A stretch of 64,000 nt of DNA from Epiperipatus broadwayi (GCA_028023455.1 JAQFVV010000001.1:24915401-24979400); one strand, 5' to 3'. Numbered from the stretch's first letter, positions 1-12,583 are shown. The notes: generated by a model not told the origin, from the sequence alone. Numbers and translations: made by a program.

Positions 1-839
1 TTTCAAAAATATAATATTCTATTAGCGACTAACGTGAATATGGCCTGAAGCTGCATTTAGAATATTAGCTTCTATGTAATAACGTATTTATACTAATGAG
101 TAAATAATAATAATAGATTTATATTTACATATAAAAATATCGCAATAAATAGTCAAAAATTTTAAACTTTTAAAATGTATTTTGTTAATTATAACAGAAA
201 TAAATAATTTTTTAGATTTTTAAAATAAATAATAAAGATTTTATTGATTTTATAAACTGAAAATAATCTTTCTAATGATAATCTATAATCTTTTTGTTTT
301 GATTACAATCTCATTTTTTTAATATAGAAACAAAAATCATTAACACAGCTCAAGACTGAAAGTGGTGCTAGTTGTATGTCACATGACGAATCTGATTTCT
401 TAACATTTCCCAAATGAACGCATATTTTCAAATAGTCAAACAACTGCTAATGATTAAAATATGTATGAAAAAATGTAAAATTAAATACTGTAGTTAATAA
501 AAAAAGTAAAAAAAGTTTGTCTTTTTTTTTTTTTCAAATATTTGAAATTTTTTATTAGTCATACTTTATTTCCTTATTTTTTTAATGCGAATTTTAAAGT
601 AATTTTTCCTTCTTGTTTTGCTTTTATGCAATTTCTGAAAATTACAACCCCCTATCCCCATTTTTCAAGGTAAGTTAAATCTATTTTTGTGCGATTTCTT
701 TTGTGCGCGTTTTCTGAGGAACTTATCTATCGCATAAAACAAGACCCAGGTGTCAATATTTTAAAATGATTAGTAATTTGTAATTTAAATTCAAGTGTTT
801 CTGAAGATTAAGAATATCTTCTATCAATACTATATTTTT
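1..839. other. A/T-rich non-coding stretch
   Basis: No gene is seen here. The stretch is A/T-rich with poly-T and poly-A runs, for example near 521-535. A slightly GC-richer patch near 645-760 has no open reading frame worth calling. Confidence 0.5.
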
Positions 840-1580
840 TATTAGTTTTGTGTAATAATTTTCATTAATGTCTATCATATCTCAGTAATCTACATTCATT
901 ACTTGAATTCACTCTATTAATAACATTCCAATCATAAATACATATTTTCTCTTATTCAAAATATAATCCAATTTTGCTATATTTTCATTTGTATATTTCT
1001 ATATCCATTTCCATTGAACATTTTTCTCAAAGAAGTAATTCATACTAAACAGTTTTGCTTTTTCTGCAAATTCCACAAGTCTATGCCCTTTTCATTTGCT
1101 TAAAACACTTATTTGTTAATCAGTTTTACTTCTAGTATTAAAGCTTCCTATGACAATTTTAAAATGTATGATTAGATCAAACACATTTTGTATATCCATA
1201 ACAAAATCCTCTAGTTCTTCATTACAATAAGAATTTATTGGGCACAAATCTGATTTTTCTGTATTTGGTATCTTCCATTAAGTTTAATAACTAATCTTGT
1301 CACTTCATTCTGAAGTGCCACTAATCTCTACAATGTTTTTCCATATTTTGTTTATAATGAATCTCATTCCCTTGTGCTTCCAATGCTTGTGTTTTTATAG
1401 TAAAGTACATATCTACTTTTCAAATTAAATGTCTCTTCATTTCTGATTTCCCAAAGTATTACAATATCTCATTTAATATCAGACAGTCCTTATTACATTT
1501 TATATTTATTTCCCTTCGGTTGATAGTGATCTGCAATTGTAAGTAGCTATGACAGCCTAGTTCTAATATCAGGGGAATCT
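840..1580 (-). pseudogene. Decayed LINE apurinic-type endonuclease domain
   Basis: Read on the minus strand, this stretch holds scattered blocks of the ORF2 endonuclease of non-LTR retrotransposons, the type often annotated as craniofacial development protein 2-like. Blocks in order include EETFNLKSRYVLYYK (about 1400-1450), VIGSFNTR (about 1150), EFAEKAKLFSMNYFFEKN (about 1025-1080) and LDYILNKRKY (about 935-970). They match the family's pattern of a Tyr-Lys strand, the (V)IGDFN metal-site block, a WTW-like region and the (I)DYILTNRK block. In this copy the catalytic Asp of GDFN is Ser. Several stops and frame changes interrupt the reading, so the copy is dead. A reverse transcriptase fragment of a similar LINE type lies on the same strand at 63060-63900. 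It is too distant to belong to the same insertion. Confidence 0.6.
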
Positions 1581-2457
1581 TAGCACCTTCTGCTATCATT
1601 TTCCAACTTCTGTCTTAGTTGGCAATTTTATATTCTCCTGGGAATAAGGGCCTTAATTTAGTATAATCTGCTAGGATTCTATATACATATAAGAAAAAAA
1701 AAATCATAAACACATTTCTTCTGCCTTCAAGAAAACTACTGAGATTTCAGTTAAAAAGTATCAGGTACCTGAGAAGAAAAATCATAGTATTTTTTGATTT
1801 TAATCTTAGTGATAAAATCCAATAGACTGACCATATTGACTGATGCAAATGAATGAATAGCCCACTTCAGTTCATTTATCATATTAATAATCACCAGCTT
1901 CTATGACAAGAACTATGGAATGGACATTAAGAAATTTGCCTTGTTCAGTTCCTTTGAGATCTCATAGAGGAATCAAAGGTCTCCTTTCAGTTAACAGCAA
2001 ATTCCTTTCTACATCCTGGGTTATTTATATATGTATTATGTTATGTCCTCTGTCCACAGGCAGACAATAAAATAATATAACAAATAATAACTTCAACCAG
2101 GCCTTTTTTTGTCATGTAATACAGTGGAACGGCATTCCAGCACCTTTTTTAGTGTATTTTTAATGCTTCAAACATAATTAGATGAAATGGTATCGTAGGT
2201 ACATAATTACAATCCATATTTATATAATTCAAACAAATAAAAAAATATAGTGTTTTATGAATCAGATGAAATATGGATGGATTCAAAATTGACACTCTCA
2301 TGTAATGAGAAGTGTACTCATCCATATCCCCCATATTACAATACATTCTGTAGCAGCTGCTACATCTGCATCATATGCTTCTTCGGCTTAGTATACAAAT
2401 ATTTTTTTGTTGAGTCATACTTGACTTCCAGCATTGCTGAAAGTTTGGGAGCACTAA
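1581..2457. other. No gene recognised
   Basis: The sequence is of mixed composition with no recognisable coding block. The 5' part of the LINE relic may extend to about 1830, but no convincing residues were seen there. Two short opposed ORFs (2149-2346 minus, 2250-2510 plus) overlap each other and look like chance reading frames. Confidence 0.4.
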
Positions 2458-3250
2458 ATTCATATGTAACGGTCCGTATTCCTTTAAGAAATGAGGGTGA
2501 ATGCATCTAACTATAATCAGACATAGGGTCTTCATGTAGGATGCTATGAATGATATGATAAAAATCTAATCCATGATTGCATCTATTTTAAACATGATAA
2601 TTTAATATTTAAACATTCAATATAAATACAACTTAGACAAGTTCATCCAATCTTCACCTCTCTTTACTAGTCTGTTATGCTCAGTATTCGAACTCAGGGT
2701 TAATTTTACATTTAACTCTGAGGGGTCAATTGATATCCTGTAGCAATAATAATACTTTTATATACGTTCGATAGATTCTCAAAATTCCAAGCAAGTTATT
2801 ATAATGTTATGTCAGGATGATATGTGTATGTGGGTATACGTATTCAATTTTATTTTATTATGAGAATAAATTAAATAATTTAAATAAATCAGAGACCTCC
2901 TTAAATTTAAAATAAATTTAACAATATATATTAATTGAAAACAATTTAAATTTATCTTTATATAACAATTTTTTTTTATTGTGTTTTACATCCATTTCTA
3001 CCATATTAGTATATAAATTTTAAAATTATATCTTCCCATATCTCATAGTAGATATGTATCATAACACAAACAATATTTAATAGGTTGTAAAAATAAACAG
3101 AATTTTATAATTCCAAAGTTATAACACTAGCTAACTAAATTTAAATTAAACAGTATTAATATAAATGAAAACCTTTGTAATATCCAATTCTTTTGAGGAA
3201 ATTCCAATCTCTATAAGACCTCCCAATGGTCCCTATTGTTGAAAGAAAAG
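2458..3250. repeat. Dispersed repeat family, copy 1
   Basis: This segment resembles 36120-37000 in the same orientation. Shared landmarks are a block around AGGATGCT.TGAATGA.(G)TGAT (2538 and 36185), a block around TTCGAACTCAGGG / TTTGAATTCAGGG (2688 and 36336), a CAGAGACC / TAGAGACC block (2890 and 36537) and a TACCATATTAGT / TCCCATATTAATG block further on. Identity is patchy, which suggests two old copies of one interspersed element. No coding content was recognised and no terminal repeats were found. Confidence 0.5.
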
Positions 3251-4639
3251 ACCTTTTATCCAAGGATATTAGTCATTTATACCGAATAATAAACAAACAA
3301 ATGTTACTAAATTAATTAAATTAATAATAAATAAAAATTCTGTCTTGTCATAAGCGAATGAATTTAATATGAAGAACAATAAAATCTTACCTTCATATTA
3401 AGTTTACTTATTAACCTGGTCAAGTTGCTCTGTAAGGAAGACATAAATTTTATTAAATAAAAAAAAAGTATTTAACCCAATGATGTTTCCACTTTATTCA
3501 TCTAATGATTTTTCAAAATGGATTATTCCAAAATAAGTAGGTTTTAGAGGCAAAGGAAATAAAATTAAATATTTATGGATGTTGATATGTGAAAATGATA
3601 TGATGTGTTAAAAGTTTATGATATTGTCCTATTCATTTTCCATAATCTGAGTAATAATGTTCATTAGAATAAAGTTCTTTTATTTCCGGTCATCAATCAT
3701 CGGTGAGGTAATCAATATACTCCGTTGTTTCATAAAAATTTCTCTTGCATGATGTTGACATCCCTTTCCATTAATTTATCTCACTATAAATTGAAGTTGG
3801 ATATTGAGTTCTATAGATGATATATATTGTACCGGACATAGACAGCGGGGAAGAGACATGATACTTGAATTAGGACTGTTGAGGATGAATCCCCGAATGA
3901 GATATAAGAATTAAAATAATACATAATTATATAACACCTTTTTATATTTAAAAACTAACCAAAACAAAGATTCAAACTCTGGATAGGATTAAAAGATACT
4001 TTTATTTAATATTATATAAGAACAATTTATTCTAAATGTACATTATTTATATTGTTCAAGCTAGAATAGTTTCATTATGCTTACATCTATGATTATTATG
4101 GGATGTCACGCTTATACATATATAATGCAGTTTATTTATATGCCAATGTTTAAAAAGAAAAAATTACATAATGGGTTTAAGAAGAGAAATGCTGTTTTCT
4201 CATATGGTTAGATAATGACCTAAACAAATGAATTCACAGCGAGTGAAACTTTAATGTTTGAATAAATTAATATCATGTATTTAACAAACTATGAACGTTG
4301 CCACTTCGATCACACAAGAAAACTACATCTATATAACTGTGATGCCAAGTAAATTGGTCTCTGACATCCGTTATATTTATTAATTATTGAACAATAAAGT
4401 GATAAAACAGTGATTTTGAATACTTGTATATTTTTGTATTCAATATGACAAACATTATATTTCAATTCTTGAATTATAAAATATAAGAATTCATTTATGC
4501 ATGTGGGAGTCGCTCGTTTAAGGGAAATAGCTTAATGCAAGCTTTTCATGACATTCTACATAATAATAAATAACAAAAATGATTTAGTTATATCACGATT
4601 AGTTTTAGGCATGATTCTAAAATATTACAATGAATGGCG
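3251..4639. other. A/T-rich non-coding stretch
   Basis: No gene or recognisable element is seen. The composition is that of the surrounding intron-like background. Confidence 0.4.
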
Positions 4640-4970
4640 GTGCAAGCATGAGGCAGCAAATATAAAATTCGGTCCATTTTGGCCAAGTAGATGCTCCATC
4701 ATTTAAGTGGGAAAAAAGAAATGGTACACCCGTTCTTCTGGCGGCCATACCTGGAGAAAAAGAAGGTAGGTAGAAGATGCAATTGTCCGCATAGGGTATC
4801 AATGCAGAGTTTCCGCTACTCTTTCCGAAGGTGTCCTAGGGCATTTACGATGCCAGATTACATAGTAAGCGAAGATGGAGGATTCGGAGTTCCCAATGAT
4901 TCTCAAATTATGATAAAGCAAAATAATGACAATGGCTGACCTATGCTGGCAACGCTATGACTATGATACA
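4640..4970. other. GC-richer block with unassigned ORFs
   Basis: This ~330 bp island is clearly richer in G+C than its flanks. It carries an 82-codon plus-strand ORF (4691-4939) and an overlapping 61-codon minus-strand ORF (4617-4802). Neither is recognised. The compositional contrast suggests a relic of an inserted element or an old exon. No splice sites or terminal repeats could be assigned. Confidence 0.3.
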
Positions 4971-5329
4971 TCCTTTAATGACGTCAAAATAACTAATGGC
5001 CTAAATAAAGTTTTAATTGGGCGTAACGGCATGACTTATATACTAAACCAGATTAAATAATTGAAATATAAAACTATATGAATATCTTAATGACATACGA
5101 TTACATTTCTCTTCATTAAATGGGTCCCACATGCATTTGGAATCAATAAGCATTATTTAATACTATAATGCTAAAGGCGCTACATATAAATGATTATTAT
5201 ATTAAAAAAATAATGGTCATTATTATTTAAAATATCTTAACTGTAATTTAACCAATAGCGTTCTTGAATAACATTAAATTTATAATCAATAAATATATAC
5301 TTATGGCAGTCTTATAATAATAATCTGTC
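4971..5329. other. No gene recognised
   Basis: A/T-rich background with nothing recognisable. Confidence 0.4.
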
Positions 5330-6030
5330 TAGAACAGAAATATTATTTCACTAGTTCTCAACCCAGCAAGAAATGGCTTTAAAACAAATAATTTAAAGTA
5401 ATTAAAATATCCCTGAAGCGCTGGGGATTTAAAAGACTAATCTAAAATATAGGCTTGTGGAGTTGAGTTGACTTGGCATATAAATTACATATAAAAGTAA
5501 ATAGCAAATAATTATAATAATAAAATTTACCGCACTAAAAGAAAATATAAGATCTAAAACATAAATTAGATTCAAGCATTTACATATATATATATATATA
5601 TTTGATAGGATTATAGAGAGGTCTTTATAGGTAGAGATTGTATATAATTATAAAACATTAATTAGTATTTACAGGCGAGGATAGACAACTTTACATAGCT
5701 ATTGGACTGTTACCTCGCTATACTTGGGGTAAATGGTTAAATGGTTCATTCTCTGAACTTCAGTTGCAGGGATGAGCTTGGTGGTCAGCAGTCTTGGTCA
5801 CTAAGGCTTTTTCATCCGTGGCAGTCTTCTTCCATGGCAGGAGTTTGGCAGCACACTAGAGGCAGCTCCAGGGAAGTACTCAGTGGACATTCTAAAAACT
5901 AAGAGCAAAGACTGTACGACTGTCTCTTATCTCCAATCTATTCTATTTATACCACCCAAGCTATTACTGGAATGCTTTGGCTCATTTGCCCAGAGGCAGA
6001 TGAGACAATTAATAAATTCCTGAGCAAATT
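5330..6030 (-). other. Possible LTR or promoter remnant on the minus strand
   Basis: This block is GC-richer at 5680-6000 and contains a canonical TATA box on the minus strand (TATAAATAG, plus positions 5943-5951). About 25-30 bases downstream on that strand is a GAGACAGTCGTAC segment, a plausible transcription start region. A 29-codon minus-strand ORF beginning MSTEYFPGAAS follows. TATA box plus start region inside a GC-richer unit would fit a retrotransposon LTR or a host promoter. No matching second LTR was found in the window. Confidence 0.3.
5943..5951 (-). promoter_or_regulatory. TATA box (minus strand)
   Basis: The minus strand reads TATAAATAG, an optimal TATA element. It is followed at the right distance by an initiator-like GACAGTCGTAC. 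In such an A/T-rich sequence TATA strings are common. The GC-rich context on both sides makes this one more credible than most. Confidence 0.35.
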
Positions 6031-7608
6031 ACAGTCCATTTTAATTAAAGATATAAGAAGATAAGGTTCAAATCACTTTCATTAGCAAAACTTTTAATTA
6101 AAGTCTTTAAATTATAAACATAAAAACTATGATAAGACAATATTTTGATTAATGAAAATCAAGCTTTTAAAATATTTAATTAGTGAAGCAAACTTTATAA
6201 TGGATTAATTTGAACCTGCCATCTTGTTTATATCTTATTTTCCTACAAAATGAAATTAAATGCAAATAATTTTTACAAAAATGACAAACTTTACAGAGAA
6301 AAAGGGTTCACACAATATTTAAAAGTATCAAAATCAAAATTATAAAATATTTATTATATAGCAAAGTTTTAGCATATTTTAAATATATATACATTGCCAC
6401 ATGGTAGATGATGACAAGGTTAGTACATTAAATATAATTGCTGGGTTTGAACCCTTGTAGATGGTTAGTTATTAGGAAGGAAAACATGAAGCTCACTCTG
6501 ACTACAGAGTGATTGCTTCAATATATATATATTAGGTATTTCAATAGGAATGAATAGTTACACTGTTTTAGGTTAGAATAATAGCATTTGATTCTATGGC
6601 AAAGTGTCTTTACTCATGATGCATTTTCTATAACTTAAAATCTTATTAAAATAAAGTTATTTAGATATATAAATATGTTTGATGATATTTATCTTTCTTG
6701 AAATTCAAGTTTAGAACAATATCGTTAAGAATTTCTCTAATTATTATATTAAAGATAATTTCACTTTTGAAATTATTATTGATGATATTAAAGAATAATT
6801 TATTTACTCTTTACTTGAGGGATATTAACGTTCTCTGCTAATGAAGATTTTATAAATAAAGAAAATTCATCCAAACTATGATCCATCTTTCTGATGTGGT
6901 CGGTATTCGAACACAGCAAAATAATTATGCATAGTGACTAGTTCATTTGTAAAAGATGGAACTGATTTGGAAATTAGTTGATTTAGCTTTATAGTGGAAT
7001 CGACGTTTGGTAATTAGCATGTGTTAAATTACTATTTCATTTCATGATTTTGTATTCGATTATTGTTGAATCCATTATAATTAAGTAATTGAGTTCTAAT
7101 TTTATTTCCGTCACGTTTAGTTTCTAAGATACAACTTGACCTTAGATTATCTCTATGTTTTGAGTCTTGATTAGCGATATGAAATGATTGAAATCTTATT
7201 TTAATATTTGATTTCATTAAAATAACTATTTATTTGACTTGACTTTTGTTAATAAACTTTTATAATCTAATGTTTAATTTATATACATGTGCATATGAGT
7301 ATTTTAATGTAAAAGGATAACTTATTTACTGTTTATTAATTAAAATTATATTTTTAAGTTTATGATTTGATATTGCACATAAACAAGTGATCTCAATAAG
7401 ATTGTAAGCTACCCTTACAGCCAGCGACACATGTACAACCAGTAACGTCTGACATTTGTGATTGATTGCATCTACATGACAATTGACGATGAGTAGAATA
7501 TTTAATTTCTTTATTTTTATGTAAATTTGACATTATTTTTATTTTATTTATTTTTTAGTGTAAAAGTTTACCCCAAGTTTAAAAATGAAAAACATTTCCA
7601 GTTACTTG
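6031..7608. other. A/T-rich non-coding stretch
   Basis: No gene is seen. Around 7380-7440 there is a short element (core AGATTGTAAGCTACCCTTACA) with a close relative at 38785-38810, so a second old interspersed repeat may pass through here. Confidence 0.4.
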
Positions 7609-10003
7609 TCAACCATCAGTCCCACTAATAAAAATCCAAAATGATGACAGAAAATACGGAAATATTGGTGCAAGTTGATGTTTCTGAATCATCTCAAGTG
7701 GATCTTGAGGTGCAATGCCGAATTCAGAATGATTGACTGGATTTCTGGTTATTGGATCAAAAAATGATTTTTGCTGAAAAAATGAATGTTTGAACATATA
7801 CAAAATGAAATTGACTGCATACCTTGCAAAAATGTTAGAACTCTTGGAACTGAAGCAAGCAATGATGGGAATGAAACTTTCCAAAGAATGGGCCAACAAT
7901 GAAATCACCTATTCTTGGAAAGATAGGAAGTTACAATTGAGCTCACTTCAAAAAAAAATTTTCGATTACAGAAAATCTGTTGCACATAAAGCAGCGCTAA
8001 AAATTATTTTTGAAGCAAAAAAAAAAGAATATTGAAAACATTTTTTTTTTTAAATCATTACCTTGCAAAAAAGTAATAGCAAAAAATTTTCAAACTGCAT
8101 ATAAAGTAGCAAAGGAAAAGTCATTCTTTATTTTTAAAAGTAAAATTGAGCCGCAAGAACTGAATAGAATTGAAATGGGTCATATTCTTCATTCAACAAA
8201 CGCATGCATTAATATCATGAATCATATAAATGATGAAATGAAAAAAAATGTATTTAAAGAAATTGTTCAATCGAAAAATATAATTTCATTGATAATTGAT
8301 AAATCAACTACCATAAGTAAAAAAACCATCTTTATTGTGTTTGTTCTAGGCTGTATCAAAAGTGTTGAAATGAATTCACTGATTAATTTATTTTTAAGAC
8401 TTGGTCAAATTTGAAGACATAACTGCAAAAGGAATATTTGAATTCTTACTCTAATGTCGTGAATTTTATGGGATGACAGAAGATTATTTAAAAATATATT
8501 TAATTTTGGTAACATGTGATGGTGCTGCTGTGATGTTAGGATGTAAAGTGGAGTGAAAGAATTGCTGACACAAAATTTTCCTTCCATTATAGTTTGGCAT
8601 TGTGCTAATCATAGATTAGAATTATCAGTAAGCGATGTTGTAAAGAAAATTTCAGGAATCAATAGATTCAAATCATTTATTGATAAACTTTGTGTTTTAT
8701 ACCATGCATCGCCAAAAAATCAGAGAGAGTTACATAAATGTGCAGAATCACTTTGCATTGACTGCTAAAAATTGGAAGAATTTTAAGTAATAGATAGTTG
8801 GTATCTAGTTTTCACTTGGTTTCGGCTATGTGGAATAATTTTGAATCTCTTATGCATCATTTTGAAGAAGCAATGAATGATCCTACAAGAGATAAAAATG
8901 ATAAATGTATTTATGATGGCTTAGAGAAAAAATAACATCTACAATCTTTTTATTGGATCTAGCATTGATGTGCAATGCTCTCCAAGAATTGTCAGAACTA
9001 CGTTTGGACTTACAAGTTCGCAATGTGAATCTTGACATTGCAAATTGAAAAATAAATACACTAGTTCAAGTTTTTGAAGAAAGGAAACAGAATTTTGGAC
9101 CCTTTTATAAATGTGCTGTAGCTGCTATACATGATTTGTGTTTTTGTGAAGTTTCACTTCATGCAAAAGTTTTAAAAAATGATCCTCCTATTGATCCAAA
9201 AACATTTTATATCATATTGAAAGAGTCAATTGAAAAAAGGATACTAGATAGCAAAAATGTTGAGTCTGTACTTTGGGCTTGCTTATTTAACCAAAAATAT
9301 CAGCCTGAAGATATTGATATTCAGTTGACATTTGGAGAGATGGAAATTAGAAACATCAATCAAACTACAACTAAACGAAAGAGAAATGAGTCATGGATTT
9401 CATGAATACATTCTCAAAAAGACATATAATGAAAAACTGTAGTAGCGTTTGATATATGCTCTGAATTCTATTTCTATTTCTTCAAGTGGATGCGAACGTG
9501 GGTTTTCACATATGAATGTAATTATTACTCCAATAAGATCTTCATTGAAGATCAAAACAGTTTCAGCACTTTGTTCATTAAACTCATTGGACTATCTTTG
9601 ACACTTTTTTAATCCTTCAAAATACATTGATCTGTGGTTACTCAGAGGACATCATTTGGCCATAGACACTAACACTAAGAAAATAAATCGAGTTGATTTG
9701 TCAGACAAGAATTGGACAAAACTTTGGAGATCACTATAAACTATTATTCAATTATATAAAGTTTTACAATTTCATTTTACATTTAGTTATCAATTGTATA
9801 TTTGCATTTGTTTATTTAACTTTAGATATGACATGTCTAAAAAAAACAATACGATAAATTTTGTTTAATTTTTTTATTTGCTTCATAGCATTGAAAAAGC
9901 TGCTTTAAATTTCATTTAAATGATACTTGAATATACTTTTTTTTAGTAAAAAGCTTGGAAAGAAGTAAGTTCTGGCATATTTTTTTATTTTAAAACAGCC
10001 CTG
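7609..10003 (+). mobile_element. Decayed hAT-superfamily DNA transposon (KIAA1586-like)
   Basis: Fragments of one transposase-like protein run through this region in changing frames. An N-terminal block at 7790-8035 contains SWKDRKLQL and KSVAHKAALKI. A middle block is at 8010-8414. A block with WHCANHRLELSVSDV is at 8553-8768, a block at 9136-9405, and a C-terminal block with GCERGFSHMN (9488-9517) and WLLRGHH ends near 9740. WHCANHRLEL and ERGFSxMN are hallmarks of the hAT-related group annotated in animals as KIAA1586-like E3 SUMO ligase. The sequence TTTTAAAACAGCCCTG ending at 10003 looks like a hAT right terminus. The matching left end (CAGGGCTG...) was not found, so the 5' end is probably lost or lies further out. 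Many stops make it inactive. Confidence 0.7.
7790..9740 (+). pseudogene. hAT transposase-like pseudogene
   Basis: This is the coding relic inside the hAT element. The family protein is a transposase-derived protein with an RNase H-like catalytic core and a C-terminal hATC dimerisation domain. Here the N-terminal domain, the CANHRLEL region and the hATC signature are all still legible, but at least four frame changes or stops (near 8035, 8412, 8768 and 9405) interrupt them. Acidic catalytic residues cannot be assigned with confidence. The nearest intact relatives are likely other genomic copies rather than a domesticated host gene. Confidence 0.65.
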
Positions 10004-10406
10004 ATTTGAACTATAGTGTATTAAATTAAGATTTTTTCATCAATAGACAAATTATTATTCAAGGGAAGTCATTTACTTGCACCTTGATAATGGAAAAAAT
10101 TATGAAATTAGTAAAAAATTTAAAGTTCTAGTCAGATTTTAGTCATAGCACATTGCTGCCCTATCACTCCCCATTATATATGTATTTAAACATCTTGCAT
10201 TAAATTATCATTGCTTTTTTTTTGTACTATAGTTTGATTTATAAGGCTTAATAAAAGTAAAAATTTCTCAGTATGTTTAAATTTGTATTAAATATTTTTT
10301 GTTGATATATATATTACAAATGAATAAATTCATTTTGATTATGAATTAGGGTTACTATAATTGTTATATACTATTTATAAATAAACTTTTTTATTTTATT
10401 TTATAG

Positions 10407-10475
10407 ATTTCTCCTGAAAAATCAAGTGAAGATGATTTTGTTTTTTATCTTGAAAATAATGATTCACAGTCAAAA
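10407..10475 (+). CDS. Candidate 23-codon exon, acidic/serine-rich (exon 1 of series)
   Basis: A TTTTATTTTATAG acceptor ends at 10406 and a GTAAAA donor begins at 10476. They bracket a 69-nt open stretch in phase 0, which reads ISPEKSSEDDF, then an aromatic patch, then NNDSQSK. It is acidic and serine-rich like the first half of the modules encoded by the later exons, but lacks their basic second half. It lies between the hAT and mariner relics. It could be the most upstream visible exon of the module gene or a decayed copy. Sequence similarity to the other exons is weak, and the call rests on the splice sites, phase and composition. Confidence 0.35.
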
Positions 10476-10808
10476 GTAAAATCTTAATCTTTATTAATTA
10501 GAGAATTATGATTTATAAAATAAATTAAATTAGTGATATAATTGTAACACTCAAAGCAATAAAATACTAAACTCTGGCTATATAAATGCAATGCTTCCCC
10601 CTGTTAGAATTCAGTCAAATTATGAGGGGGTATTAATTGGAATTGTTTTCTAGTAAGTGTGCCTTTTGTTGTACATGCTTCTTCTGTTACATACGTCTTG
10701 TGGGGCTCTTTTGAATCAATCAGTCAAATCAGATTACCATGTGAAATTGTTGTGCCACATTGCACATTTTTTGTAAAGTGCATTTTGCATATTTGGAGAT
10801 TTTTTGTA

Positions 10809-11444
10809 ATGGCTAAAAGGTTGGAATAATGTGAAATTCTGTTTTCTTTTAGGGAAAATGGCAGGGAAAACAGTTATAATGCTTGAAATATATTACAAAA
10901 AAGCTGTTTTGGGAAAAACACAAGTTTATAAAAGATTTAATGAAATTGTAAATTCACCATGTCCAAAAAAGCATGGCGAGTGAAGTCCAATTTTAAGATA
11001 ATTCTGGTATTTTTTTTTTATTGATGCAAATGACATTTTTTCTCTCAAAATTAGTTCTTAATAGTCATGTTTTATTTACAAGTTCTGAAATGTTTGCATG
11101 ATGTGGTAAAATGTAAATGTCCCATTTTATGGCAAAGTGAGGAGTGCAAGCTTCACCATGGCAATCCTGAGCAGTCTCGAGTTTGAACCAATTTTTAATT
11201 AAATTCAACACGATCCAGCTTATCTATAAGTCATATTTGCTCGTTCTCTCACCATGTGACTTTTTTTTAACTCTTGAATGAAAAATGCCTCAAAATTTTT
11301 CTTTTTACTGATTTAGAAGTGGTGAAAAAAAAAAACACAGGCATTAAAAGGCTTCATTTTGTGTTTCTGGACTATTTCAAAAAATGAAAAACATGTTTAG
11401 ATTGATGTATTGCATTAAATGAACAGTACTTTAAAGGAAATTAA
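10809..11444 (+). mobile_element. Internally deleted mariner-family transposase relic
   Basis: The N-terminus begins near 10809 (MAKRLE, then a stop). A frame change leads to a 41-codon ORF (10858-10983) containing VIMLEIYYKKA and GKTQVYKRFNE, the helix-turn-helix block of mariner transposases. Further on are LHHGNPEQ (about 11145-11170), which matches the LHHDNAPAH block around the second catalytic Asp, and SPCDFF (about 11245), which matches SPDLAPCDFF around the third. The C-terminus CIALNEQYFKGN ends at the stop at 11442-11444. The distance from HTH to C-terminus is about 560 bp, much shorter than the ~1 kb of a full gene, so the centre is deleted. In this copy the residue matching the LHHD aspartate is Gly. 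Terminal inverted repeats were not found. Confidence 0.7.
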
Positions 11445-12583
11445 ATTTATAATAAATGAAGATAAATAAACAATTTTTTTATTATAAAATTGTGGTTATT
11501 TTTGGGTCCCCTTTCATTCAAAGAAAAATGAATTCAGTTTTATTTGTTTAGAACATTGATAATTATAAAAGTGAATTATTTTGTTTTGTTTACAATGTTA
11601 TTACAGTGATCAGAAATTAACTCTACCACGTGAGTTTAAATATAAACTGCTGCAAATGAACTGCAATAACATCTCATCTGATTTGATATTCGCCTTTATA
11701 ATTATCATTGTTCTAATGAAGGATCCATTTAAGAACTTGAACAAGCAAATAGAAGTGGATTAATTATTTTTAATTTGATATTAAATGGTATTGCAATTAT
11801 ATAATTAGCACTTTGTGATTTATTGTTTTGAACATATTTGTCAGCATTGTAAATTTCTACTATTGATATATATATATATTTGCAGAGATTAGTTGTTCTC
11901 ATCCCATGTCACTACGCAAATGATCTAAATAAGGTCTTATGAAAAATTCAGTAATTCTATAATATAACAATGCAACATGTAATATTATGTAGTAACTATC
12001 TTATTTCTGGATTAGATATGATGATCACAGATGTGACTTGGATAATGAGCAAGACACTTTGTTTTAACTGACTGATCACATAAAGAGATTCATATTTTGC
12101 AAGGGTTAATGTTTACCCTTTATAGAAATGTATGGTAGAGTTCTACTCTTTTAAAGATGAGTGCTACTAAGCTTATCCAGAACTTAGAAGGTGATGAGAA
12201 TTGAGTTTATTTATCGTACTCAAGTTTATGCATTCTAAAATTATCCAAATTGAGGTAATATAGGAATAATTATCAATAGTAAATGTAAAAAAAATTACTT
12301 TCTTTGACCTCCAGTCATTCCTTAGTGAACACTTATCTATTATTGTTGTTCATTCTTCATCAGGCATCTTCCTTTGTTATTAAAATAAAACATATTCTAG
12401 AGCCTAAATTAATATGACCTAAGATTGCCTTAAGATTATTAAATTGGTAATTTTATAAAATAAAGAGAACCCTCCCCCCCCCCCCCTCAAATATATGTGA
12501 ATGTAATAGGAATATAATGAATTTATGTTGGATTACTCAATTGCATATTAAACAAGTTATTTAAATACATGTATATTATCTAT
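11445..12583. other. A/T-rich non-coding stretch
   Basis: No gene is seen. A poly-C tract lies near 12474-12486. A 60-codon ORF at 11581-11763 has no recognisable motif and no splice context. Confidence 0.4.

Noticed and set aside
12474-12486. Poly-C run and other homopolymer or (AT)n and (CA)n tracts
   Set aside because: Ordinary simple repeats for this kind of genome, with no structure suggesting function.
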